A stretch of DNA of 64,000 nt from Cristatella mucedo (Eukaryota > Bryozoa > Phylactolaemata > Cristatellidae). Below, piece after piece: positions 39,420 to 44,568 of this stretch. Positions within the stretch are counted from its first letter, which is position 1, and every line of letters begins with the position of its first letter. A model generated the notes under the pieces. It was not told the DNA's origin. It made no database searches and saw only the letters and a program-made list of their open reading frames with translations. The stretch lies in the NCBI GenBank assembly GCA_009760855.2, contig WPIO01000033.1, forward strand, positions 1,466,501-1,530,500. Reading direction: 5' to 3'. Position numbers and translations under genes: made by a program.

Positions 39420-42385
39420 CAGACACAGAAACATAAGTGCGGCGCATAGACATAACGGCATCGTACGAAGCAGATACCTCTGCTTTCTATTAGGTAAAGC
39501 TATGCTATGTCTAGCAGTGGATGAAGGTCCAGCAGAGGAGACAGCAACTGAAGCACAACCTGCATGTGGTGGTGCACAGGCTGAGCTAAAAAGAAAAAAT
39601 GCTAACGTTAGCTGCAAGAAAAACCCGACAGTCAATGGAAGCTCATGCATGCCAGACCTCTGATATCTCCACAAGCAGCTGTACCAAGACCGTAGTTCAG
39701 AATAATTAATGTCAGCTGTCCATACTTGGAGCACTATACAAGACCCATTACCCAAGTGCATTGGGTTAACAAACACATTGCTCGACAAAGTCAGATGAAA
39801 GAGAGTGGGCAGTACAAATGATGAGCAGAAGCAGCCAATGAATGCAGTAAACAGAAGCTGAAAAAGACAAAAAGAAAAAGAACAAAAACAAAAAGAACAA
39901 AAAGACTCATTAGAACAAAAAGGAAAGCAACCATGGAACCATTAGGAATGCAAACATGCCTGCCTGCATTCAAATTAAGAAATGAATAACTATATATTAA
40001 TCATCATACCAGGAATAGTAAAATTACATTTGCATAGCATCATAAGAAAACTGAATCTTTTTTTAAGCAGTTTATGTATGCTAGAACGGAAGCCCGCCAA
40101 TTGTTAGTGATAGCATGCTCAGTGTTAGCATGCACAAGAACACAAAGGTCATAAGCATACATGCCATTCTAATAAACAGAGCAAATGCTAAGAGGAACAG
40201 GTCAGTTTTTAGCTTCTTTTCGATTGTTGTCAGAAGATATTGTAGCATTAGTGGGGGGTGAGTTCCAGGCTTTGGGAGCATACAAACTGAAAGCATGGTC
40301 TCCAAAGGAGTATAGGCTGATTAAAGGCATAGCTAATTAACTTAAACCAGAGAAGCAGGTGGTGTGATGAGATGTCTGCAAAGGAAGTCTTTCCGAAAAG
40401 TGAGCCCTCGCAAGAGGATTGTGAAACCAAAAATAAGCGAGTGACAAAACCTTCAAGTCAATATGCTGCTTGATGAGGAGCCACTGTAGATACGTGCAAA
40501 GTGGTGCAATATGGAAGCTTCGATGGTCACAACAGACAAGCATAGTTGCCAAATTGTGTACATACTGGAAGCAGCCTATTGCAAAGGTAGAAACAAGTGC
40601 AAGTAAAGTGCTACATGATGGCACACTAGGTAAGGCGGTTGCTTTCACGACCTAGGTCCCGAGGTCGTGGGTTCGATTCACGCGGTGGGCGATCGTTTAT
40701 TGCCACTGCAAGTGGTGGTGATAGCCGTAAAGGCTCTTCTGTCGCTATACAAAAAGAAGCTGTTTAATCAGCTAGGATTTTTTTACATGCGTCTAATAAT
40801 CAAAAAGTGATAAATTCAAGGACCAGCTTGCTGTAGCATCCTTATAAAAACTAGTTAGCATTTTTGCAATGGTTCGTAGCTGAAAGTAGGAAGACTTGAC
40901 TATGCTGTGGAGATGATTCGGTCATCTATTGAAAGGTCAATTAAGAATAGCACACTCAAATTGTGTGTAGAGGCTGGGAGAGCCAATTTTGAGTGCTAGG
41001 CCTACCAATTTCTGAGTAACATTAGGTTTAAAGCATAAAATCCGGGCAAACCTTCAGATGAACACGTGGTCTACAAAACGGCATACTAAACAACAGCGAT
41101 CGAAATGCTATGGTGGAAATGACCTCACAACGAAGTCAGCAAAGCTGATGCCCAGTCAGCTACTATACCATAAGTATACTAAGCCAAAAAAATCGTTGCA
41201 GGATGGCTGCCGCTGCTGTAAATTCGTTTGAGTAATAAGAGGGTTTTCTACGATGAAGTATACTAAAGTTATGCATAGTCTGGGAAAATATTTATGGACA
41301 GCCCAAAAATAAATACATGCTGCTGATACGTACGAATTTAGTATGCCACCCACCCAAAACGATTCTGTGTGACCTCCCTTGTCTGGCTAGGCATAAAGGT
41401 CATCAGATTCTGCGATGTCTTTTCTGCTGTAGCAAATTCCACGGAGCCTGAGCTTTACCGAAAAGCTCGGCTATTGGTGTAGGGTTAACATCCCACCTCC
41501 GGCACCTGTCTCTACCACTCCATTTTCATTCTATGGGGTTCAAATCAGGCGACTGGCAGGCAACTGCATCAGTATCACACAAGGACTCGACCAAAAATTA
41601 CTTCACTGGCCTAGCCGTGTGATTAGAGACGCTGTCTTGCTGCCAAAAGTAACGACCCCCAAGCAGAGTACTTGAGCTTATAAATCCAACTAGCTTGAAC
41701 AACAATAACTTAAGTAAAGCACTTTTTTACGAATGCTTGTTTGACGCAGTGATGCGTACATGGATACAATGATTCAAAAATCCTGCGCGCATTCCCTTTA
41801 GTTTAGCGTCAACACATCCGTGAATCTGAATTCTCCCATATCTAGCCCAAAATAGTCGCCTCGTATCAAGAACTAACATAACGCCCAACAAACCGAGCAG
41901 CACAGAAGGACGGAGGGTAAGTTGAAAGGGCTCTAGTACCACATGCGGCGCTTAAGAAACAAGATTAACACGTTGTGGGATACTACATGGTATAGGACTG
42001 CCTTCTCGATGCCGGTCATCCGAGAGGAAAAGTTGCACTATCAACTGCATTTTTGGTGCCATAGAGCTCGCAAAGGTTCTACCGCAATCTTGCATTAACT
42101 TGAACTCTGCGATGAATTCAAATTATTTCGGGTGGTTAACATGCCCTTGCTCGCCGAAACAGTGTACATTAGCTCTCCCGACAAATGGTCGAGGATCTGC
42201 GGATCATTAGCCGATCTGGCTTCACCGGTTCTATCGTTCGAATGACATATTCATGCAATACAACTAACTAATTACATATATTACTTAAACTAACACACTT
42301 TTCTTCAAACTCACAATTTTTTTGATGCGAGTAGTGCTCTCGAGCGACAGCAAGCACTCCACGACAAGGCTAAGGGAGCCGCCAT
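12508..42385 (-). CDS. PTCD3: PTCD3 / mitochondrial ribosomal protein mS39 (multi-exon gene)
   Basis: Pentatricopeptide-repeat protein of the small mitoribosomal subunit. Coding exons in transcript order: 42385-42315, 39585-39478, 39189-39144, 39063-38995, 38868-38764, 37760-37637, 37479-37329, 35876-35728, (one unfound), 29263-29113, 29019-28954, 28800-28705, 27868-27840, 27363-27257, 26018-25940, 24786-24696, 21118-21033, (a short stretch unfound), 19942-19851, 13747-13633, terminal exon ending at 12508. All internal exons have AG/GT borders and the reading frame is carried across every adjacent pair except into the terminal exon. The product begins with a basic, Ser/Ala-rich mitochondrial presequence, then the conserved DDPYLIP block, a TWR..AEKLF PPR block, PNLFTFNAIL, EPSLGTWHYIL, VLHDVLGELKGRQF and a QRDLEAAY block, in the order known from vertebrate PTCD3. 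About 605 residues are recovered; human PTCD3 is about 690 (recalled, not searched). No in-frame stops, so it looks functional. Introns are TE-rich. Confidence 0.9.
12720..13087 (+). mobile_element. non-LTR retrotransposon C-terminal fragment (REL-endonuclease type), arm 1
   Basis: Plus-strand frame with VIVDVTVSFDGIDDALVVVA, RSLLAVGYRTAVVRPFVVGT and LCISRIMDIIASQM. This is the wording of the restriction-like endonuclease tail of R2/NeSL-type LINEs. Stops are present. It is inverted with respect to 14126-14476. Confidence 0.6.
13633..13747 (-). CDS. PTCD3: PTCD3 exon: MMPHLKKAVGAQDRPSEA
   Basis: Excellent acceptor (ACATTTCTTGCAG), phase 2. Reads AMMPHLKKAVGAQDRPSEAC, then LVALTQACIENGDTAKAL. 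Aligns with [28 protein letters not shown] of vertebrate PTCD3. Donor CTG|GTGGGT, phase 0. The exon is flanked by a ~350-bp inverted repeat pair. Confidence 0.85.
13985..14125 (-). mobile_element. tRNA-derived SINE (family A)
   Basis: Minus-strand copy: LINE-like tail (GGCAAATCGAGTCTCTATCC), CACATATGCC, then CGACCCCACGACCTCGG (B-box, reverse) and a head reaching the inverted repeat arm at 14126. Confidence 0.65.
14126..14476 (-). mobile_element. non-LTR retrotransposon C-terminal fragment, arm 2 (inverted copy)
   Basis: Reverse complement of arm 1, long identical runs (TTAAGAAATAAGTGGCCACA and many more), with a short internal deletion. Lies in the intron on the other side of the PTCD3 exon at 13633-13747. 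Confidence 0.7.
14480..16290. other. PTCD3 intron, mostly unique AT-rich
   Basis: No TE protein recognised. Contains a ~40-bp imperfect tandem duplication at 15505-15582 built on GATACATTTT...CTGGATGCAT. Confidence 0.45.
16292..16399. repeat. 108-bp dispersed direct repeat, copy 1
   Basis: Begins ATCAATTAAGAAATGTTTGT, ends CAACCAATATCAAG. Differs at about two positions from the copy at 18271-18378. Contains the palindrome CAATTAA(N10)TTAATTG. Confidence 0.9.
16500..16890 (-). mobile_element. CR1/L2-type LINE 3' region
   Basis: Minus copy: tail with TCTATTTCTTGGCACTTTAG, then the reverse of the RT C-terminal end (GAGCTCCAGGCTTTGCGAGC...GTCTCCGAAGGATTAGAGGT). Decayed. Confidence 0.7.
18271..18378. 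repeat. 108-bp dispersed direct repeat, copy 2
   Basis: Same orientation as copy 1, about 1.98 kb away, with the same borders. Sequence stops matching abruptly at both ends, so it is a discrete unit. Confidence 0.9.
19851..19942 (-). CDS. PTCD3: PTCD3 exon following a GA/TC microsatellite
   Basis: 30 codons: KLLDSWLRPAFFALLFELRN then MAELARARSG and a split Lys. A Trp followed by an amphipathic AxLFELR..AELA helix fits the [20 protein letters not shown] region. Donor GTGAGT in phase 2 joins the next exon in frame. The acceptor (CATAAG) is weak, but (TC)n plus CCCCTTCCTCCCC lies upstream. This is the least conserved of the internal exons. Confidence 0.68.
19978..20069. repeat. (GA)n microsatellite
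   Basis: About 90 bp of near-perfect GA on +. It lies 36 bp upstream, in PTCD3 sense, of the exon at 19942-19851, where it reads as (TC)n. Confidence 0.97.
21033..21118 (-). CDS. PTCD3: PTCD3 exon: SLMKLMAAKK
   Basis: Acceptor CTCGTTCAAG, phase 1. Reads IVSLDIASRTNISTSLMKLM then AAKKNDSV. The spacing from the Trp of the previous exon to LMA is identical to vertebrate PTCD3 (24 residues). Donor GTG|GTAAGG, phase 0. About 25 residues expected before the next exon were not found. Confidence 0.82.
22876..23043 (+). mobile_element. tRNA-derived SINE (family B), good copy
   Basis: Starts GTGATGGCTCACTAGGTAAG (A-box-like), B-box GGTTCGAATCC, then GTGATAGCCGTCAAGGCTCT and the tail AGGCTGCTAAATTAGCTTGT. 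The Pol III boxes are intact enough to define a tRNA-derived SINE rather than a tRNA gene; there is no acceptor-stem closure. Confidence 0.8.
23515..23713. mobile_element. G-rich hAT-like MITE
   Basis: Left GGGCGGAGCCAGGATTTCAG, right ACTGAGCCCCAGTTATGTCACGGCCCTGA, roughly terminal inverted (CAGGGC...). The interior is G/C-tract rich (GGGGGGCAAGGG, a G12 run). This structure is typical of short hAT-derived non-autonomous elements. TSD not resolved. Confidence 0.55.
24696..24786 (-). CDS. PTCD3: PTCD3 exon: MELLLSTVELYEGYQ
   Basis: Acceptor CCTTGTCTTTGTAG gives phase 0 and IWVSGYAGMELLLSTVELYE, then GYQYLPEVWS. It has the same length and spacing as [21 protein letters not shown] and its upstream residues in vertebrate PTCD3. 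A second AG 22 nt downstream would break the frame and was rejected. Donor A|GTAAGT, phase 1. Confidence 0.9.
25290..25375 (-). mobile_element. tRNA-derived SINE head fragment
   Basis: Minus strand: GGTAGCCCAGAGGCAAGGTG...ACGACCCGGGTCGTGGGCTTGA, a SINE A head with B-box. Confidence 0.55.
25395..25815 (-). mobile_element. CR1/L2-type LINE fragment carrying a nested tail
   Basis: Minus copy of the LINE RT end: GTGAGTTCCAGGCATTGG, then interrupted, resuming CACTGAAGGATTCGAGGTTA through GACAAAATCTTTAGGTCGAT. The interruption is the insert at 25527-25611. Confidence 0.8.
25527..25611 (+). mobile_element. 85-bp LINE tail inserted with 8-bp TSD
   Basis: TTCCTTTGCAGCAAATGTAA ... TCTCTGAGGGCGCTTTATCA then (ATT)n, flanked on both sides by AACAAACT (25519-25526 and 25612-25619). 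It sits in opposite orientation inside another copy of the same LINE family. Confidence 0.88.
25940..26018 (-). CDS. PTCD3: PTCD3 exon: FFFKLVAEVEPLDKV
   Basis: After acceptor TTATCGTAG: a base completing Tyr, then TFFFKLVAEVEPLDKVMAMY and RKLVPN. Equivalent to [28 protein letters not shown] in vertebrates (known from family memory). Donor GTGAGT, phase 0. Confidence 0.9.
26820..26985. repeat. CA/ACAC-rich simple sequence
   Basis: Interrupted CA words (ACACACACGCGCACACACAC). Low complexity. Confidence 0.7.
27257..27363 (-). CDS. PTCD3: PTCD3 exon: QRDLEAAY
   Basis: Acceptor CTGTTATAG, then AASQRDLEAAYKIDALHNEG, continuing through NFALSGDAVLTNNY. Matches SSLRDLELAYQVHGLL of vertebrate PTCD3. 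Donor GTAAGT leaves phase 2 (TA), completed to Tyr by the next exon. Confidence 0.92.
27610..27722 (-). mobile_element. tRNA-derived SINE (family A)
   Basis: Minus copy: TTGTATTGCGACCTAAGAGA, TCCAGGCGCTTTACATATGC, CTCACGACCTCGGCCTTAGA. Confidence 0.65.
27840..27868 (-). CDS. PTCD3: PTCD3 29-nt microexon
   Basis: Only 29 nt, between a strong acceptor (TTTTCTTTGTAG) and a GTGAGT donor. With the base carried over it encodes LRFFTGAMLI. This fills exactly the KFFQSAMSI position of vertebrate PTCD3 and changes the phase from 1 to 0, as the next exon requires. Confidence 0.85.
28705..28800 (-). CDS. PTCD3: PTCD3 exon: VLHDVLGELKGRQF
   Basis: Acceptor TTATTGTAG. Reads DKGVLIQDGQVLHDVLGELK then GRQFHYRHEAD, matching FIIYDIMNELMGKRF of vertebrate PTCD3. 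Perfect GTAAGT donor, phase 1 to 1. Confidence 0.9.
28954..29019 (-). CDS. PTCD3: PTCD3 exon: EPSLGTWHYIL
   Basis: 66 nt. After acceptor GTTGTAG the two bases complete Glu, giving EPSLGTWHYILQVFYPRSSR, then DQ and a split Ser. Matches EPSLATYHHIIRLF of vertebrate PTCD3. Donor T|GTAAGA. Enters in phase 1 and leaves in phase 1. Confidence 0.9.
29113..29263 (-). CDS. PTCD3: PTCD3 exon: PNLFTFNAIL PPR
   Basis: Acceptor GATCTTGCAG. Reads MILKTMDDEGVLPNLFTFNA, then ILNLLSRINRYRAARQYALE and TLNEMKACRI. This is a textbook PPR and aligns with VKPNLQTFNTILKCL...LREMKAIGI of vertebrate PTCD3. Ends in phase 1 at G|GTACGA. The exact donor was chosen because it restores Glu-Pro-Ser with the next exon. Confidence 0.93.
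29323..30835 (-). mobile_element. Tc1/mariner element with internal LINE and foldback
   Basis: TIRs: left CACTCAGGCACAAAAATCCT...GTATGGCTGCCG, right its inverse (CGGCCATACTGGATTTTTTGGACCTGAGTG), each bordered by TA. Minus-strand relic of the transposase DDE region, LQQDNDPKQTA...WLSQRPDLN (30290-30400), next to an inverted plus-strand copy of the same region, HWLRQLPDFNPLELLW (30488-30540). A LINE fragment occupies 29608-30196. Confidence 0.82.
29608..30196 (+). mobile_element. CR1/L2-type LINE 3' end nested in the Tc1 element
   Basis: Encodes the RT C-terminal tail ([32 protein letters not shown]), then the 3' UTR ending GAGTTCTCTGAGGGTGCTTT...(ATT)n. The 103-codon open frame at 29619-29930 is this LINE tail, not a host gene. 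Confidence 0.9.
30895..31270 (+). mobile_element. CR1/L2-type LINE 3' fragment
   Basis: Plus copy: CTGCCACATTACACC...CACTGCAGTGGCTCCAAATC AAG, then PPAYLSELL and a terminal (TTA)n near 31250. Confidence 0.65.
32200..32520 (-). mobile_element. decayed LINE reverse-transcriptase C-terminal region
   Basis: Minus frame LGIRLILDVNFHSGSSL...INRRYLEHSAPEQLV with LLVRPLPTLLASY. The arrangement equals LGVxLD...IRRYL..DAxxxLV...LLxGLP of CR1-type reverse transcriptases. Confidence 0.6.
33690..34900 (+). mobile_element. decayed CR1-type LINE (RT region)
   Basis: Plus-strand RT remnants with many stops: CTGCTCATTAAGAAGTCAAC (LLIKKST), FAQSPDYCSY, SLPLTDVIAKY, ADNTEL (ancestral ADDTQL). It follows the order of the better copy at 44850-48580. 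Confidence 0.7.
34897..35046 (+). mobile_element. tRNA-derived SINE (family A), good copy
   Basis: Head CCGGCCCAGTGGTTAAAGTG, B-box GGGATCGAGCCCCGTGG, then TAGAGATTGAGTTCTCTTAG (LINE-like tail) and (ATTT)n. Confidence 0.8.
35728..35876 (-). CDS. PTCD3: PTCD3 exon 8: first clear PPR
   Basis: After acceptor TTTTGGCAG a split Arg restores TWR, followed by EDSFAEKLFQEFAEKDADVY and TAMILGLAKYYDVEKAWTLY. This has PPR helix-turn-helix spacing and matches the [20 protein letters not shown] region of vertebrate PTCD3. Donor T|GTAAGA, phase 1. The next exon (about 30 residues, expected NALI-type PPR) was not located between here and 29263. Confidence 0.92.
36715..36900 (-). mobile_element. tRNA-derived SINE (family B), decayed
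   Basis: Minus-strand copy with CACAACCCAGGTCTTAGGTC and a tail resembling AACGAAGTTATTGAACCAGC. Confidence 0.45.
37329..37479 (-). CDS. PTCD3: PTCD3 exon 7
   Basis: Acceptor TGCTTTCAG, then GSVSLDTKKRLLELACINNG and on to KHAKTW, ending in phase 2. Aligns with [20 protein letters not shown] and VTWR of vertebrate PTCD3. 151 nt, no stops. Confidence 0.92.
37637..37760 (-). CDS. PTCD3: PTCD3 exon 6
   Basis: Begins in phase 0 after TTTATAG and reads AFQPDHLPYVHIKVSEEALL, then ERIAREKTLDAIDMYEKLKA. It ends in phase 1 at GAAG|GTCTGT, and the split Gly joins the next exon. Corresponds to the [24 protein letters not shown] region of vertebrate PTCD3. Confidence 0.92.
38764..38868 (-). CDS. PTCD3: PTCD3 exon 5
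   Basis: 35 codons, phase 0 to 0, containing MFALSKASGQNAAQFAVKSW and then PHLFANDPSEPK. This matches the LAKKSGENVAKF...YPKYFQKDIAEP segment of vertebrate PTCD3. Acceptor TTCACAG, donor AAG|GTAAAC. Confidence 0.92.
38995..39063 (-). CDS. PTCD3: PTCD3 exon 4: DDPYLIP signature
   Basis: Phase 0 to phase 0, 23 codons: DPNAPDYRYLDDPYLIPVNG then YEK. The DDPY(L)(I/M)P block is a hallmark of the family N-terminal region. Acceptor TTTACAG, donor AAG|GTCTGC. Confidence 0.92.
39144..39189 (-). CDS. PTCD3: PTCD3 exon 3 (46 nt)
   Basis: Encodes HSLSILEALATTVTR, matching the VLQALASTVNR segment of vertebrate PTCD3. Starts in phase 2 after TTTGCTAG and ends in phase 0 before GTAAGT. A (TC)n tract (the + strand GA repeat at 39233-39300) begins about 40 nt upstream in transcript sense. 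Confidence 0.88.
39233..39415. repeat. (GA)n microsatellite, two blocks
   Basis: Pure GA at 39233-39292 and 39386-39414 with a purine-rich bridge. In PTCD3 sense this is a pyrimidine tract beginning about 44 nt before exon 3. Confidence 0.97.
39478..39585 (-). CDS. PTCD3: PTCD3 exon 2
   Basis: A very strong acceptor (CTTTTTAG after a T-rich tract) opens 35 complete codons and a phase-2 donor (AG|GTATCT). The first half is Ala/Ser/Pro-rich linker (presequence or cleavage region). The end, ALPNRKQ plus a split Arg, aligns with the IPKKK motif preceding the conserved core of vertebrate PTCD3. Confidence 0.85.
40075..40600 (-). mobile_element. CR1/L2-type LINE 3' region
   Basis: Minus copy: GTGAGTTCCAGGCTTTGGGA, GCATGGTCTCCAAAGGAG, AAGCAGGTGGTGTGATGAGA, GTGACAAAACCTTCAAGTCA. 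The minus frame is the RT C-terminal part. Confidence 0.8.
40612..40779 (+). mobile_element. tRNA-derived SINE (family B), good copy
   Basis: GATGGCACACTAGGTAAGGC, B-box GGTTCGATTCACGCGGTGGG, GGTGATAGCCGTAAAGGCTC, tail AAGAAGCTGTTTAATCAGCT. Highly similar to the copy at 22876. Confidence 0.82.
41175..41765 (-). mobile_element. Tc1/mariner fragment, same family as 29323
   Basis: Left TIR-like TACTAAGCCAAAAAAATCGT...GGATGGCTGCC. Minus-strand transposase words WQQDSVSNHTARPVK and CQSPDLNPIE (41530-41660) mark the DDE catalytic region of Tc1 transposases. Stops present; right end not found. Confidence 0.8.
42315..42385 (-). CDS. PTCD3: PTCD3 exon 1: start codon and mitochondrial presequence
   Basis: The exon reads MAAPLALSWSACCRSRALLA then SKK and ends in phase 2 at a perfect GTGAGT donor. 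The context accATGG is a good Kozak match. Four basic residues, no acidic residues and many Ala/Leu/Ser fit a mitochondrial import signal. The two leftover bases (TT) join the first base of the exon at 39585 to give Phe, so the phase agrees. An ATG-GCT-TGA mini-uORF lies 25 nt upstream. The start was chosen because it is the first ATG that stays open into the splice donor. Confidence 0.82.
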
Positions 42386-42560
42386 GGTAACCTTGACCGC
42401 GTCAAGCCATAAAATAGGCTCGCTGTAAATATTGTGTGTCGGCCCCTACTGTACGCACATACTGTATGTACGGCCTCGGAACGATACCGCCGTGCGGTGT
42501 CGCTTATGTAGGCTATGACTTATGTACCGAGGATAACCGTGAGGTATAGCAGCAAAGGTG
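42386..42560. promoter_or_regulatory. 5' flank of PTCD3, possible bidirectional promoter
   Basis: CpG-containing, non-repetitive sequence immediately upstream of the PTCD3 start codon (CpGs cluster around 42395-42500). The KCTD9-type gene runs the other way from somewhere in the next 2 kb. No TATA box seen. The promoter role is inferred from gene orientation and composition only. Confidence 0.4.
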
Positions 42561-43214
42561 ACTCGAAGGTATGCTTGAGATATTAGAACTTGCTCTCTGC
42601 TCGGTACATGGCGTTCTTGCTTATCACGCCCATTTGCTCTGTCCTATTGTTAGTACGCCAGTAGTACCATTTTCAAAAGAACCGGGGCACAGATTCTTCC
42701 CGGAGACGCTAGATTTTTTGGTAAAACGGCTCGTACTAAACGCACTTGACCGAATGAAACCCCTCGGCTGTAGTATATGGCAAGCCGCAGTGATTCCGGG
42801 ACTGTTTGGTCGTTAGCTGCCCCCAAATAAGTGATTAGAAGCAATATCTAGTCTTTAGAAGTAATTATGTGGAGGTTTTTAGTGCTGAAACCTTATACCG
42901 ACGTTGCCTTACGTTACAGGCAAGCATTCTTGAGAGCCACTCGTCGTGTCCGAGTACAAGGATTGTCAGGGCTGATGCGAATGCATGCTTGGTCTTATGT
43001 TAAAAGCATTACGTTGCTTTACTTTCTATGTCCACGAAAAATTTCAGAACTTTGAGCTGAATCTGGAGAGGGTGTGAAATAAGAAAGAAAGTGAGACAAG
43101 TTAGAGAGAGATGAGATTAGGAGAGGACTTGGGGAGAGAGAGGAAGAGGGCGAGTTAGATGAAAGTGTGAGAGAACGGCAAGGAGAAAAGACAAGGGCAG
43201 GAAGAGAAAATGGT

Positions 43215-43504
<290 letters not shown>

Positions 43505-43879
43505 CTTCTTGTGTTGTTAAGGACGAGCCAGCTCATCCTTGAGTGATTGCAATTTTGAATGTAGAATTCGTCGTCGCGGAATGAAGAATACTTACAGGTT
43601 GCGTGTCTGTCTTCAAAGGTGTAGCTGCCAAATCACATAAGTTATGAATATGAGGTTCACTCACTCCATATCAAGCATAGAATTGATTTTAAGAGCATCA
43701 ATCTGGCTTACAGATTACACTTACACTTATGCAGTACACAGTGCACCGGCCGACATATCCCCGACCTCCTTGCTCTTGCCATATGCTCTTGCATCACCTG
43801 CTCGTCAGCATCTAGCCATATAACCGTCCTTTACATTTAATATTGAAATCTTCTGGTGATCGAGCCTCAGCTTGTATAC

Positions 43880-44281
43880 ACCGAAAGTCTTTAACTTGCT
43901 TACGGCTGAGGTCGCCACCTACGTTAACCTTGCATTTTTTGTAAGTCTCCACTCAAGATGCATCTATTCAGATCAGCTTTCCTTGTATTCCTGTGAACTT
44001 GTCTTTTTTCCGTGTGCTTTGCGTTCGTTTCTGTGCATTATTAAATTCTAGCCAGAGGTCTTAGTAACCGGTGGCAATGAGTGCTTTCATGTTTACTTTA
44101 GCATGCAGGCTCATGTATGATACTTGTTTGAATTTACATTTTCAATACCGTGCAAGGCACCTAACCCAACGAGTATTGGTTCTCTTGGTGTGAGTTCTAA
44201 AGCACCTACATAGAAATTAATTTCTACTAGGGTGCTATACAAATGACATGCTATTATTATTATTATTATTATTATTATTAG
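43880..44281 (+). mobile_element. CR1/L2-type LINE 3' end
   Basis: RT tail (AAAGTCTTTAACTTGCTTAC, GCATCTATTCAGATCAGCTT), 3' UTR TGTGCATTATT, and terminal GGTGCTATACAAATGACATG then (ATT)n at 44250-44280. It ends about 155 bp before the KCTD9 exon at 44438. Confidence 0.8.
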
Positions 44282-44437
44282 CTAGTGCTTCATTTAAGGG
44301 AACAAAATGTGTATTTTATCTGTATGACTAGAAAGTGTGCTATTGCCATCGTTATTACCATGCTATTGTACTTGATGCATGCAACAAATCCAAGCTGTGT
44401 TTGTTGTGCTGAATTTATACATGTTCAAGTATTTTAG

Positions 44438-44568
44438 GTGTTTCTTGTAAACCAGAAAACATTGTGCGAGCTCATAGCCACAGTGAAAAGAAAGCTCGAC
44501 GTTGATGACGATTATTGTATTCTTCATAATGAGCATTCTGGTCACATAGATTGCTTGGACCTAATAAG
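44438..44568 (+). CDS. KCTD9: KCTD9 ubiquitin-like (KHA) exon
   Basis: Between TATTTTAG and donor AAG|GTAGTA: 43 codons containing [20 protein letters not shown], then [20 protein letters not shown] and DLI plus a split Arg. It aligns gaplessly over most of its length with the VAVYGTLSDLLSVASSKLGI...GGLIDDIALIR region of human KCTD9. The domain docks residues for the downstream BTB protein; exact function in this family is not established by sequence. Confidence 0.78.
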
